Assembly (NCBI RefSeq): GCF_900109525.1 | Contig: NZ_FOAN01000005.1 | Coordinates: 248,001 to 312,000 of the forward strand | Reading direction: 5' to 3' | DNA from: Allobosea lupini | GTDB lineage: Bacteria; Pseudomonadota; Alphaproteobacteria; Rhizobiales; Beijerinckiaceae | DNA length: 64,000 nucleotides | Shown here: positions 52,358 through 61,251 of the stretch, in pieces | How the letters are laid out: the number at the start of each line of letters is the position of its first letter | Position numbering within the stretch: the stretch's first letter is position 1 | Translations under genes and position numbers: made by a program | Notes under the pieces: model-generated | Databases searched by the model: none | Told to the model about the DNA's origin: nothing | What the model saw: only the letters and a program-made list of their open reading frames with translations

Positions 52358-53029
52358 ATGGCTAAGCTCGGCACTCTCACCATCGGCCAGGCGCCGCGCG
52401 CCGACATCACGCCGATCCTCGATGCCGTGCTGGGCTCGGAGCTGCCGCGCCAGCATGCCGGCGTGCTCGACGGCCTGTCGCGCGCAGAGATCGACCGCGA
52501 CTTCGCGCCCGAGCCAGATGGCGCGCTCCTGATCACCAGGCTGCTCGACGGGACCTCCGTCGTCATCGACCGGGAGCGTACCGAGCAGGCGGCGCAGGCC
52601 AAGCTCCGCGCGCTCGAAGCCACCGGCTGCAGCACGATCCTGATGCTCTGCACCGGCCATTTCGCCAGCCTGCGCACGAAGCGCGCCCGGCTGATCGAGC
52701 CCGATCGCATCCTGCCGCCGACGGTCGCGGCACTGGTCCAGGATGCCCAGCTCGGCATCATCGTGCCGCTCGCCGAGCAGATCGCCTCCGAGGCCGGGAA
52801 ATGGGCGCCGCTCGCCCGTCCGCCGATCTACGCCGCCGCCTCGCCCTATGGCGGCGACGGCGCCTCCGTTGCGGAGGCGGCCGAAGCCCTCGCCGAGCGC
52901 GGCGCCGACATCCTGCTGATGGACTGCATGGGCTTCGTCGAGCGGCATCGCCAGGAGGCGGCCGCGGGGGGCCTCCCCGTCATCCTGTCGAACGCGCTGA
53001 TCGCCAAGATCGTCTCGGAAGTGGTGTGA
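52358..53029 (+). CDS. AroM-family protein (Asp/Glu-racemase superfamily)
   Basis: 223 residues matching AroM, a family of unassigned activity named after a gene next to aroL in enteric bacteria. The fold is that of the Asp/Glu/hydantoin racemases, and the two cysteines used by that superfamily as acid and base are present: Cys98 in LMLCTGH and Cys190 in LLMDCMG. AGGAAGGAAGC precedes ATG 52358. Behind a hydantoinase fusion and transporter it is a reasonable candidate for racemising the cyclic amide or its amino-acid product; this is inference. Confidence 0.88.
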   Translation: MAKLGTLTIGQAPRADITPILDAVLGSELPRQHAGVLDGLSRAEIDRDFAPEPDGALLITRLLDGTSVVIDRERTEQAAQAKLRALEATGCSTILMLCTGHFASLRTKRARLIEPDRILPPTVAALVQDAQLGIIVPLAEQIASEAGKWAPLARPPIYAAASPYGGDGASVAEAAEALAERGADILLMDCMGFVERHRQEAAAGGLPVILSNALIAKIVSEVV

Positions 53030-53068
53030 TCGTCCCCAAGCCTGCTGAGCTCTCACGGAAAAACGCTG

Positions 53069-53163
53069 TCATCCCGGGCTTGACCCGGGATCCATTCCGG
53101 AGCCTATCCGAAAGAGGTTCCGGAATGGGTCCCGGGTCTTCGCTTCGCTACGCCCGGGACGAC
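53069..53163. repeat. Intergenic palindromic repeat, second copy type
   Basis: Three nested or consecutive inverted repeats: ATCCCGGG/CCCGGGAT around CTTGA (53071-53091), CCATTCCGG/CCGGAATGG (53092-53128) and GTCCCGGG/CCCGGGAC (53129-53160). The architecture and the loop CTT-G-A/T match the element at 1156-1243. It lies between two convergent operons and may end both transcripts. Confidence 0.65.
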
Positions 53164-53189
53164 TCGCGTTAAATAACATAGCGCGCGCC

Positions 53190-54149
53190 CTACCCCTTCG
53201 CCGAGGGCGGCGTGCCGTGGGTGTGGAAACTCTCGATCGTCTTCAGCCCCCAGGCCTGGCCCTTCTTCCGCTCCTCTTCCGTCCAGGTCACGGTCTGCCA
53301 GTCGGGATCGAGGATCAGGCGCGCGCCGGCATTGGCGATCTCGACGCGGTTTCCGGCGGGTTCATAGACATAGAGGAAGAAGGTTTGCTGCACCGCGTGC
53401 TTGTGCGGCCCGGTTTCGATGAAAACGCCGTTCTCGAGAAAGAGATCGGCCGCCTCCAATATGTGCTCGCGCTGGTCGACGGCATAGGTGACATGGTGGA
53501 AGCGCCCGCGCGCCGGGGTGTGGTCGCGGGTATAGGCGATGTCGTAGCTCTTGTTGTTGACGGTGAACCAGCAGCCGCCGACCTCGCCGGAATCGAGCAC
53601 GATCTGCTCGGTCACCCGGCTGCCCAGCGCCTTCGGCATGAAGTCGCGGATCGCCGCGACGTCCTGCGCCAGCAGGTTGAGATGGTCGAGCCGGCGCACG
53701 GCACAGCCCCGGCCATGGTTGCGCTGCGCCTGGTTCTTCAGGGCAGGCCGTTCCTTTTCAGGAGCGGCATACTTATTGGTCTCGAAATAGATCTCGAAGA
53801 CATGATCGTCCGGATCGCGGAAGCGATAGGCCCGGCCATGGCCGAGATCGCCCTCGCTCCAGCCGATGCCGCAGCCCATCGCCTCGATCGCCGCGACGCG
53901 GCGCAGGAGCGCCGCCTCGCTTGAGGCGCGATAGCCGATATGGCCGACACCGGTCGTCTCCGCCGCGGTGAGCTTCAGCGTGTGGAATTCGTAATCGTCC
54001 CAGGCACGCAGGTAGACGCTGTCGCCCTCGCGCCCGCTCTCCGTCAGCCCGAAGATCTCGACGAAGAAGTCGAGGCTCTCCTGCGGCTTGTTGGTGAAGA
54101 GCTCGACATGGCCGAGATGGGCGATGTCGAAGCAGGGCTCGCTGCTCAT
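53190..54149 (-). CDS. Two-domain VOC extradiol ring-cleavage dioxygenase
   Basis: 319 residues with the two vicinal-oxygen-chelate domains of type I extradiol dioxygenases. The C-terminal domain keeps the iron triad: His156 (LDHLNL), His218 or 219 (RFHHVTY) and Glu270 (NRVEI), with His251 and Tyr260 in place as the acid/base and substrate residues of catechol 2,3-dioxygenase. So an iron(II)-dependent ring opening is expected. It ends the operon containing GalB-, GalD- and LigK-like enzymes; no LigAB- or GalA-type dioxygenase is in the window, which makes this the candidate ring-cleaving enzyme. ATG 54149 overlaps the upstream stop (ATGA). Confidence 0.88.
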   Translation of the reverse strand: MSSEPCFDIAHLGHVELFTNKPQESLDFFVEIFGLTESGREGDSVYLRAWDDYEFHTLKLTAAETTGVGHIGYRASSEAALLRRVAAIEAMGCGIGWSEGDLGHGRAYRFRDPDDHVFEIYFETNKYAAPEKERPALKNQAQRNHGRGCAVRRLDHLNLLAQDVAAIRDFMPKALGSRVTEQIVLDSGEVGGCWFTVNNKSYDIAYTRDHTPARGRFHHVTYAVDQREHILEAADLFLENGVFIETGPHKHAVQQTFFLYVYEPAGNRVEIANAGARLILDPDWQTVTWTEEERKKGQAWGLKTIESFHTHGTPPSAKG

Positions 54150-55255
54150 CCCCAGACTTCCTTGGCAACTTCGAGGATGCGCGAGAGCTTGGCCCATTGC
54201 TCGTCCTCGGCCAGGACATTGCCTTCCTCGGTCGAGGCGAAGCCGCATTGCGGCGACAGGCAGAGCTGCTCGAGCGGCGCGTATTTGGACGCCGACTCGA
54301 TCCGGCGCTTGAGATTGTCCTTGCTTTCGATCTCGCCGAACTTCGAGGTCACCAGCCCGAGCACGACCTGCTTGTCCCCCTTGGGCAGGAAGCGCAGCGG
54401 CTCGAAGCCACCCGAGCGGTCATCGTCCCACTCCATGAAATAGCCGTCGACATTGATCTCGTTGAAGACCATCTCGGCGACCGGCTCGTAGCCGCCAGAG
54501 GCGATGAAGGTCGACTTGAAATTGCCGCGGCAGGTATGGGTGGTGATCTGCATGTCGGCGGGCTTCGCCTTCAGCGCCGCGTTGAGCACGTCGCGATAGA
54601 TGAAGACCAGCTGTTCCGGGTCGTCGCCGCGCTCGGCCAGCATCTTGCGCTGCTCGGGATCGCAGAAATAGGACAGGCTGGTATCGTCGAGCTGCAGATA
54701 GCGGCAGCCGGCATCGTAGAAGGCCTTGATCGCCTTGGCGTAGACCTTGCCGAGATCCTCGTAATAGTCCTCGATCCGCAGATAGGCACTCGGATCGATC
54801 GCCTTCCGGCCGCCGCGATAGTGCAGCATGGACGGGCTCGGGATCGTCATCTTCGGCACCCGGCTGGTCGTCGAGGCGAGGAACTTGAAATGGGCGAGAT
54901 GCGGATGATCGTCCGGGAAGTCGAGCTTGCCGGTGACGCGGACGGCATGGCCCTTGGTCGTGACGCCCTTGAACTGGATGCCTGAATCGGTCTCGAAGCT
55001 GGTGACGCCGGAGAGTCCGTCGAGGAAGTCGAAATGCCAGAAGGCGCGGCGGAACTCGCCATCGGTCACAGCCTGCAGGCCGACCTCCTCCTGCTTGCGC
55101 ACGAGCTTCCTGATTTCCTCGTCCTCGATCGCGGTCAGTTCGGCCTGACCGATCTCACCGGCGGCGAGCTTGGCGCGGGCTTCCTTGACCGGCGCGCTGC
55201 GCAGCAGGCTGCCGACCATGTCGCCCCGGAACGGCGGCTTCTGTCTCTGGCTCAT
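54146..55255 (-). CDS. Cobalamin-independent methionine-synthase-like methyltransferase (MetE C-terminal type)
   Basis: 369 residues, corresponding to the catalytic half of MetE only. The zinc ligands are retained: His240 and Cys242 (THTC), a Glu near 266-275 and Cys337 (SPQCG). Family members transfer a methyl group to a thiol, usually homocysteine, from methylfolate or other donors. It lacks the N-terminal half of true MetE, and stands in an aromatic-acid operon, so a role linked to methyl groups taken from methoxylated aromatics is conceivable (inference). AAAGGAAACGCC precedes ATG 55255. Confidence 0.87.
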   Translation of the reverse strand: MSQRQKPPFRGDMVGSLLRSAPVKEARAKLAAGEIGQAELTAIEDEEIRKLVRKQEEVGLQAVTDGEFRRAFWHFDFLDGLSGVTSFETDSGIQFKGVTTKGHAVRVTGKLDFPDDHPHLAHFKFLASTTSRVPKMTIPSPSMLHYRGGRKAIDPSAYLRIEDYYEDLGKVYAKAIKAFYDAGCRYLQLDDTSLSYFCDPEQRKMLAERGDDPEQLVFIYRDVLNAALKAKPADMQITTHTCRGNFKSTFIASGGYEPVAEMVFNEINVDGYFMEWDDDRSGGFEPLRFLPKGDKQVVLGLVTSKFGEIESKDNLKRRIESASKYAPLEQLCLSPQCGFASTEEGNVLAEDEQWAKLSRILEVAKEVWG

Positions 55256-55286
55256 GGCGTTTCCTTTCACTGGTTCTGTCGTTGGT

Positions 55287-55994
55287 TCAGGCGGCTGCGA
55301 GGCCGAGATGGCGCTCCAGCCGTGACGGGTCGGCGAGGAGCTCGGCGCTCCCCGCGGCGAGGACGATGCGGCCGCGCTCGAGCACGATCGCCTCGTCGGT
55401 GAGCTCGAGGATCTTGCGGGCGTGCTGCTCGATCACGATCGCCGACAGCCCTTCGTCGCGGACGAGCCGCTTCAGTGCGCGCAGCAATTCCTCGACGATG
55501 ATCGGCGCCAGCCCCTCGGTCGGCTCGTCCAGGAGCAGCAGCTTCGGATTGAGCATCAGCGCCCGGCCGATCGCCAGCATCTGCTGCTCGCCGCCGGAGA
55601 GCTGGTTGCCGAGATTGGCCTTGCGCTCGGCGAGGCGCGGGAACATCGAAAAGACGCGCTCGGTCGTCCAGGCGCCCGGCGTCGCGACGGCAGTCAGGTT
55701 CTCCAGCACGGTCAGCGACTTGAAGATGTTGCGCTCCTGCGGCACCCAGCCGATGCCGGCATGGGCACGCTGCTCGGGCGTCGCCGTGGTGAGATCGCGC
55801 CCTGCAAGCACAATCCGACCGCCGCGGCGGCGGGTGACGCCGATGATACTGTTGACCAGGGTGGTCTTGCCGACGCCATTGCGGCCGAGCAGCGCCAGCG
55901 AGCGCCCCTCGGCGAGCGAAAGATCGATGTCGAACAGCACCTGGGCCTCGCCATAGCCGGCACTGAGGCGTTCGACTTCGAGGAGCTCAGCCAT
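55287..55994 (-). CDS. livF: Branched-chain-amino-acid-type ABC transporter ATPase (LivF-like)
   Basis: 235 residues. Walker A GRNGVGKTT is about residue 37, the signature LSGGEQQMLAIGRAL about 137, and Walker B LLLDEPTEGLAP about 157; short N-terminus and lack of a TOBE domain are LivF features. It overlaps livG by 8 bases. In this operon the HAAT-type transporter most likely imports an aromatic acid rather than an amino acid, as often in Rhizobiales (inference). Confidence 0.93.
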   Translation of the reverse strand: MAELLEVERLSAGYGEAQVLFDIDLSLAEGRSLALLGRNGVGKTTLVNSIIGVTRRRGGRIVLAGRDLTTATPEQRAHAGIGWVPQERNIFKSLTVLENLTAVATPGAWTTERVFSMFPRLAERKANLGNQLSGGEQQMLAIGRALMLNPKLLLLDEPTEGLAPIIVEELLRALKRLVRDEGLSAIVIEQHARKILELTDEAIVLERGRIVLAAGSAELLADPSRLERHLGLAAA

Positions 55995-56739
55995 GGCTAT
56001 GCTCCCCGAGATAGGCGGCGCGAACGGCCGGATCATTGGCGATCTCGCTCGGCGTGCCGTCGGCGAGCAGGCGGCCATTGACCAGCACCGTGATGCGCGT
56101 CGCGAAGCGGAAGACGAGGTCCATGTCGTGCTCGATCAGCAGGACCGAGACGTCCTCCGGCAGTCCGGCGACCATCGCCATCAGCTCGCGTCGCTCGGCC
56201 TCGGGCACGCCCGCCGCCGGTTCGTCGAGCAGCAGCACGCTCGGCCTCGCCGCGAAGGCGGCGGCGATCTCGATCTGCCTTTGCTTGCCATAGGGCAAGG
56301 TCGCGATCCGCTCGTCCATGATGTCGTCGAGCCTGAAGCGGGCAAGGATCTCGGCCGTCTCGGCGACGAGTTCCTTGTCCCTGTCGAGGGCACGCAAGGG
56401 CTGCCGGCCGCGGCCGAGCCGCTCCGAGGTGACGAGCGCGATCATCTCGACAGGCGTCATCGTTCCGAAGAGCTGGTTGATCTGGAAGGTGCGCGCCAGC
56501 CCGCGCCCGACCCGCGCCTCGCGGGGCAGCGTGGTGATGTCCTCGCCCATCAGCTCGACCCGGCCGGAACTCGGGCGCAGCACCCCGGTCAACTGGTTGA
56601 CGAAGGTGGTCTTGCCGGCGCCGTTCGGACCGATCAGCGCGTGGCGCGCGCCCTTTGCCAGCGTGAAGTCGACATGGTCGGTCGCGGTGATGCCACCGAA
56701 GCTCTTGCAGAGATCGAAGGTCTGGAGCGCCACGCTCAT
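55987..56739 (-). CDS. livG: Branched-chain-amino-acid-type ABC transporter ATPase (LivG-like)
   Basis: 250 residues. Walker A GPNGAGKTT is about residue 37, the switch region has LPYGKQRQIEIAAAF as a LivG-type signature (LSYGxQR variant), and Walker B is LLLDEPAAGVPEAE; the C-terminus EIANDPAVRAAYLGE is typical of LivG. It pairs with LivF to power LivH-LivM. It overlaps livM (ATGA) and livF (8 bases). Confidence 0.94.
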   Translation of the reverse strand: MSVALQTFDLCKSFGGITATDHVDFTLAKGARHALIGPNGAGKTTFVNQLTGVLRPSSGRVELMGEDITTLPREARVGRGLARTFQINQLFGTMTPVEMIALVTSERLGRGRQPLRALDRDKELVAETAEILARFRLDDIMDERIATLPYGKQRQIEIAAAFAARPSVLLLDEPAAGVPEAERRELMAMVAGLPEDVSVLLIEHDMDLVFRFATRITVLVNGRLLADGTPSEIANDPAVRAAYLGEHSHG

Positions 56740-57743
56740 GTCGACGCCCTCCGGCCGAGGCGCGCGACACGGCCGACAACCGCCTTGATCCCGCCATGGA
56801 TCAGTTCGCGGCCGCCGAGGACGAAGAGGACAAGGAACAGCCCGATCCAGAACATCCAGTATTGCGGCGTGAAGCTCGCGATCACGTCCTGCAGCAGCTT
56901 GAAGGCAACCGCGCCGATCAGCCCGCCATAGAGATAGCCGGCGCCGCCGATGATCAGCACCAGCATCAGGTCGGCCGAGCGATGGAAGGCGAGCACGTCG
57001 AGCGAGACGAATTGCGTGGTCTGGGCGAGCAGCGCCCCCGCCGCCCCGGCATAGGCGGCCGCGAGCGTATAGACCGCGACGAGCCGCCAGTGCAGCGGCA
57101 CGCCCGAGGCGGCAGCGCGCAGCGGGTTGTCGCGGATCGCCCGCAGCGAAAGGCCGAAGGGCGAGCCGACGATGCGGCGCGCCAGCACGAACAGCACGAA
57201 TAGCACGGTAAGCGAATAGAGATAGGCGACGCTGCCGAAGATATCGAACTCGAACAGGCCGAGCACCGGCCCCATCATGATGCCCTGCAACCCGTCTGCG
57301 CCGCCGGTGAGCCAGCCGAGCGAGTTGGCCAATTCCCCAAGGATCAGCGCGACACCGAGCGTCACCATCAGACGTGTCAGGTCGCTGCCGCGCAGGATCA
57401 GCGGACTGCTGATCAGCCCGAGCAGGCCGGCGGCTCCCATTCCGACCGCGAGCCCCGCCAGCGGATCGGCGCTGGCATGCTTGGCGAAGAGCCCGGCCGC
57501 ATAGGCGCCGAAGCCGAAGAAGGCGGCATGCCCGAGCGAGACGACGCCGGCATAGCCGAGGATCAGGTCGAGCGAGAGCGCGAACAGCCCGAGGATCGCG
57601 ATCTCGTTGAGGATCAGGAGCTGGCGCGGCAGCAGGAAGAAGGCCGCCAGCGCCAGGACCCAGAACACGATCTCGGCCGGATGCCAGCGCCGTGCGCCAT
57701 AGAGCGAGCGCCGGACGCGCGCCTCGATGCTGTCGGCCTTCAT
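56736..57743 (-). CDS. livM: Branched-chain-amino-acid-type ABC transporter permease (LivM-like)
   Basis: 335 residues with about nine to ten membrane helices; the LivM motif GYAGVVSLGHAAFFGFGAYAAG lies near residues 64-85 and the ATPase-contact segment with AIRDNPLRAAASGV near 205-218. It starts on the stop of livH (ATGA). Hydrophilic ends MKADSIEARVRRSLYG and VGRVARLGRRAST are cytoplasmic. Confidence 0.94.
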   Translation of the reverse strand: MKADSIEARVRRSLYGARRWHPAEIVFWVLALAAFFLLPRQLLILNEIAILGLFALSLDLILGYAGVVSLGHAAFFGFGAYAAGLFAKHASADPLAGLAVGMGAAGLLGLISSPLILRGSDLTRLMVTLGVALILGELANSLGWLTGGADGLQGIMMGPVLGLFEFDIFGSVAYLYSLTVLFVLFVLARRIVGSPFGLSLRAIRDNPLRAAASGVPLHWRLVAVYTLAAAYAGAAGALLAQTTQFVSLDVLAFHRSADLMLVLIIGGAGYLYGGLIGAVAFKLLQDVIASFTPQYWMFWIGLFLVLFVLGGRELIHGGIKAVVGRVARLGRRAST

Positions 57744-58597
57744 GCCCGGCTCCTCGTGAAGAGCCCGTGCGGCCTTGTGATCAGCAGGACGACCATCAGC
57801 GCGTAGATGATGAAGGCGCCGAGCTGCGGCACGAGATACTTGCCGCCGACATCGGCGACCCCCAGCAGCATCGCCGCGAAGAACGGACCGGAGATGGTCG
57901 AGGTCCCGCCGACGGTCACGACGATCAGGAAGTAGATCATGAACTTCAGCGGGAAGGTCGGATCGAGCCCCATCAATTCAATGCCGAGCGCGCCGCCGAG
58001 GCCAGCAAGACCGGAGCCGAAGGCAAAGGTCAGCGCGAACAGCCGGTTGACCGGGATGCCGAGGCCGCGCGCCACCCTGGCATCATCGACCGCGGCGCGT
58101 AGCCGGCTGCCGAAGCGTGTGCGGGTGAAGCCCCATTGCATCGCGAAGGCGAGCGCGCCGCAGAGCAGGATGATGAAGAGCCGGTAGCGGCCGACGCCGA
58201 TGCCGGCGAGATCGAAGCGCCCGCTCAGCCAGGCCGGCAGCTGCACGAATTGCTGGCTCGAGCCCATCAGGTAGTCGGCACCGGCGACGGCCATGAATAC
58301 CAGCCCGATCGAGAACATCACCTGGTCGAGATGGCTCTTGGCGTACATCGGCCGGTAGACCAGCCGCTCCAGCAGCAAGCCCGCGAGCGCAGCGGCGAGG
58401 AAGGCCGCCGGCAGCGCCCACAGGAACGGCAGGCCGAGCCGCTGCATCGCCAGCACGGTGACATAGCCGCCGAACATGGCAAAGGCGCCGTGGGCGAGGT
58501 TGACGAAGTTCATCAACCCCATGGTCACGGACAGCCCGCAGGCCAGCACGAACAGGATCATGCCGTAGGCGACGCCGTCAAACAGGATGGTGAGCAC
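57740..58597 (-). CDS. livH: Branched-chain-amino-acid-type ABC transporter permease (LivH-like)
   Basis: 285 residues with about eight membrane helices. The LivH signature is near the N-terminus (GLMNFVNLAHGAFAMFGGY, residues 27-45), and the cytoplasmic loop ARVARGLGIPVNRLFALTF is near 170-190. It lies 21 bases after the binding-protein stop and overlaps livM. Confidence 0.94.
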   Translation of the reverse strand: MLTILFDGVAYGMILFVLACGLSVTMGLMNFVNLAHGAFAMFGGYVTVLAMQRLGLPFLWALPAAFLAAALAGLLLERLVYRPMYAKSHLDQVMFSIGLVFMAVAGADYLMGSSQQFVQLPAWLSGRFDLAGIGVGRYRLFIILLCGALAFAMQWGFTRTRFGSRLRAAVDDARVARGLGIPVNRLFALTFAFGSGLAGLGGALGIELMGLDPTFPLKFMIYFLIVVTVGGTSTISGPFFAAMLLGVADVGGKYLVPQLGAFIIYALMVVLLITRPHGLFTRSRA

Positions 58598-58618
58598 GTC
58601 GGGTCCGCCCTGCCAGGC

Positions 58619-59791
58619 TTACTTCTTCGCCTTGGTCGGATCCTTGACGTTGGGGATCGTCTCGAACTCCTGATTGTAGAGCTCGCCGTTCACGCGCTCG
58701 ACCTTGCGGATGTAGACGTTCTGGATGATGTCGCGGGTCTCGGGATCGATCGAGATCGGCCCGCGCGGGCTCGTCCAGCTCATCCCCTTCATCGCGTCGA
58801 CCAGCGCCTGACCGCCCTCGCCCTTGGTCTTCTTCAGTCCCTCATAGAGCGCGTGCATGCCGTCATAGCCGCCGACCGCCATGAAGTTCGGGCGCAGGCC
58901 CGGATTGGCCTTCTTGAAGCCCTCGACAAAGGCCTTGTTCTCGGGGCTGTCATGCGAGGCGGAATAGTGCTGGGCGGTGATGACGCCGAGCGCGACATCG
59001 CCCATGCCGTTGAGAATATCGTCATCGGTCAGATCGCCGGTGCCGATCAGCTTGATCCCGCTCTTGTCGAGGCCGCGCTCGACGAACTGCTTCATGAACT
59101 GGGCACCGACGCCGGATGGCACGAAGACCAGCAGCGCTTCGGGCTTGGCGTCGGCGACGCGCTGCAGGAAGGGCGAGAAATCGGGGTTCTGCAGGGGCAC
59201 GCGGATGTTCTCGACCTGGCCGCCGCCGGCCTTGAACGCCTCCGAGAACGAGCTCTCGACGTCATGGCCCGGGCCGAAGTCCGAGACGATGGTGATGACG
59301 CGCTTGGTGCCCTGCTTGGCGATCCAGGTCCCGAAAGGCGCCGCGATCTGCGGCACGACCTGGCTGGTGCGCACGATGAAGGGCGAGCGCTCGGTGATGA
59401 TCGCGGTCGCCGCCGCCATCACCACCATCGGCGTCTTCGCCTGCGTCGCCAGCGGCGCGGTCGCGAGCGCCAGCGGCGTCAGGCCGAAGCCGGCTATCGC
59501 GGTGACCTTGTCGTTGACGATCAGCTCCTGCGCGATGCGGCGGGTGACGTCGGCCGTGCCGGTGTCGTCCTTGACGATGAGCTCGACCTTCTTGCCGGCG
59601 ACGGTCGCGCCCTTCTCCTGGATATAGAGATTGGCCGCCGCGGCGATCTGCCGTCCGGTCGAGGCGAAGGGGCCGGTCATCGGCAGGATCAGGCCGATCT
59701 TGACCGCGTCCTGCGCCAGAGCCGCGCCGCTGCCCGAGGCGGCCAGAGCCAGGCCGAGCATTCCTTTAAGAACCGTCCTGCGAATGGTCAT
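58619..59791 (-). CDS. HAAT-family ABC transporter solute-binding protein (LivK-like)
   Basis: 390 residues. The start MTIRRTVLKGMLGLALAASG carries a twin-arginine-like RRTVLKG and cleaves near AQD (about 27), so export may be by Tat. The mature part is a type I periplasmic binding fold (KIGLILPMTGPFASTGRQIAA). Relatives in Rhizobiales often bind benzoate-like aromatic acids. It lies 51 bases after the RraA/LigK-type gene and ahead of livHMGF. Confidence 0.93.
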   Translation of the reverse strand: MTIRRTVLKGMLGLALAASGSGAALAQDAVKIGLILPMTGPFASTGRQIAAAANLYIQEKGATVAGKKVELIVKDDTGTADVTRRIAQELIVNDKVTAIAGFGLTPLALATAPLATQAKTPMVVMAAATAIITERSPFIVRTSQVVPQIAAPFGTWIAKQGTKRVITIVSDFGPGHDVESSFSEAFKAGGGQVENIRVPLQNPDFSPFLQRVADAKPEALLVFVPSGVGAQFMKQFVERGLDKSGIKLIGTGDLTDDDILNGMGDVALGVITAQHYSASHDSPENKAFVEGFKKANPGLRPNFMAVGGYDGMHALYEGLKKTKGEGGQALVDAMKGMSWTSPRGPISIDPETRDIIQNVYIRKVERVNGELYNQEFETIPNVKDPTKAKK

Positions 59792-59842
59792 GTCGTTCCT
59801 CCCGAGTGTTTGGCCAATCCCCTTGCCGGGGCTTTCGTTGGA

Positions 59843-60532
59843 TTATTCGCCGTCATCGTCGCGATAGACGAGGCCCGCTTTGGCGAGGCCGTCGCGCATA
59901 GCGTACATGTCCAGGCCGAGTTCGCCAGCAGCCAGGCGTCTACGCTTTTCGTCTTCATTGGCCTCGCGCTTGCGGCCGGCGGCGGCGACCGCCTCGGCAT
60001 CGCGCCTGGGCACGACAACAACCCCGTCGTCATCGGCGACTATCACGTCCCCGGGATGGATCAGCGCCCCGGCGCAGACCACCGGAACGTTGACGCTCCC
60101 CAGCGTCGCCTTGACCGTGCCCTTGGCCGAGATCGCTCGCGACCAGACCGGAAAGCCCATCTCGGTCAGCGTCCGAACATCGCGGACACCGGCATCGATG
60201 ACGAGGCCGACGCCGCCCCGCGCCTTCAGCGAGGTCGCCAGCAGGTCGCCGAACATCCCGTCGGTATTGTCGGTCGTGCAGGCGACGACGAGCACGTCGC
60301 CCGGCTGCACCTGCTCGATCGCGACATGGATCATCCAGTTGTCGCCGGGCTGGGCCAGCACCGTCACCGCCCCACCGGCGATCTGCGCGCCGGCATAGAT
60401 CGGCCGCATATAGGGCTTCAGCAGCCCGCTCCGGCCCATCGCCTCATGGGTGGTGGAGACGCCGAGCGCGGCGAGATCGGCGATCGCCGCGGCGGGCGCA
60501 CGCTTGCTGGTGCGGATGACGACGGGATTCAT
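59843..60532 (-). CDS. 4-carboxy-4-hydroxy-2-oxoadipate aldolase-like protein (LigK/GalC, RraA fold)
   Basis: 229 residues of the RraA/HMG-aldolase family. The catalytic Arg-Asp pair is Arg117-Asp118 (DAGVRDV), and the glycine loop [12 protein letters not shown] (about 95-106) that holds the metal and substrate is complete; length and C-terminal extension are those of LigK/GalC rather than the RNase E regulator RraA. The enzyme splits 4-carboxy-4-hydroxy-2-oxoadipate to pyruvate and oxaloacetate. Its GalB-like neighbour, overlapping by ATGA, makes exactly that substrate. Confidence 0.9.
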   Translation of the reverse strand: MNPVVIRTSKRAPAAAIADLAALGVSTTHEAMGRSGLLKPYMRPIYAGAQIAGGAVTVLAQPGDNWMIHVAIEQVQPGDVLVVACTTDNTDGMFGDLLATSLKARGGVGLVIDAGVRDVRTLTEMGFPVWSRAISAKGTVKATLGSVNVPVVCAGALIHPGDVIVADDDGVVVVPRRDAEAVAAAGRKREANEDEKRRRLAAGELGLDMYAMRDGLAKAGLVYRDDDGE

Positions 60533-61251
60533 GCCAGCGTCTCCAGCGCTTCCGGGAAGAGGCGCTGATAGGCCTCGCCATAGGTCATCGCCTTGCCGGA
60601 GTTGCGCCCGCCCTGCATGCCGCGGTTGAGCGCGACGCGGGTGTAGTATTCCCAAAGATGCTTCTGCGCCGCGAGGATCTCGAACGCCTTGCGTTTCTGC
60701 TCCCAGACCTCGTCGATGTTGAGGATGACGTTCGGCTTGAAATTGCACTGCTCGGGCTGATGCGGCTCGAACAGGAAGACCGGCGGCGCGGCATAGGTGC
60801 GATTGGGATCGGGCTTGTGGCCGGCGGCCTGGGCGATGATGCGTGCTTCCTGGGCGAAGCGCGTCGCCTCGGGATGGTCGACATTATAGGGGTCTTCGAG
60901 CGCATGGGTCAGCACGAAGCTCGGATTGAGTTCATGGAAGATGTCGATCGCTCGGTCGAGCATCTCCGGCGTTGTCCGCAGCGGATAGTCGCCGGCATCC
61001 ATGAACTCGATCTCGGCGCCGAGCGCTGCCGCAGCAGCTTCCGCCTCTTCGCGGCGCTGCGCCTTGACCTCCGCCATCTGCACGCCCGCCTTCTTCCAGG
61101 CAAACTGGCTCTCGCCGCGCTCGCCATAGGACAGGCAGAGGATCTTGACGCGCATGCCGCGCCCGGCGTGCAGCGCGATAGCTCCGCCGGCGCGCCAGAC
61201 GAAATCGCCGGGATGGGCGGTGATCACCAGGCCTGTCTTCTGGGCGCTCAT
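60529..61251 (-). CDS. PIG-L-family hydratase, GalB-like (4-oxalomesaconate hydratase)
   Basis: 240 residues of the PIG-L/LmbE fold. GalB of Pseudomonas putida is the member known to hydrate 4-oxalomesaconate instead of deacetylating sugars. The zinc motif reads AHPGD (His13, Asp16), where deacetylases have AHPDD, so the first Asp (the deacetylase base position) is Gly here; a downstream His is in NVDHPEA. Placement between GalD- and LigK/GalC-like genes with 4-bp overlaps on both sides strongly supports the hydratase role. Confidence 0.88.
   Translation of the reverse strand: MSAQKTGLVITAHPGDFVWRAGGAIALHAGRGMRVKILCLSYGERGESQFAWKKAGVQMAEVKAQRREEAEAAAAALGAEIEFMDAGDYPLRTTPEMLDRAIDIFHELNPSFVLTHALEDPYNVDHPEATRFAQEARIIAQAAGHKPDPNRTYAAPPVFLFEPHQPEQCNFKPNVILNIDEVWEQKRKAFEILAAQKHLWEYYTRVALNRGMQGGRNSGKAMTYGEAYQRLFPEALETLA

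Noticed and set aside
58136-60568. 810-codon open frame on the plus strand
   Set aside because: It is antisense to livH, the binding protein and the LigK-like gene, which all have clear motifs and coupled ends; its translation has no recognisable domain.
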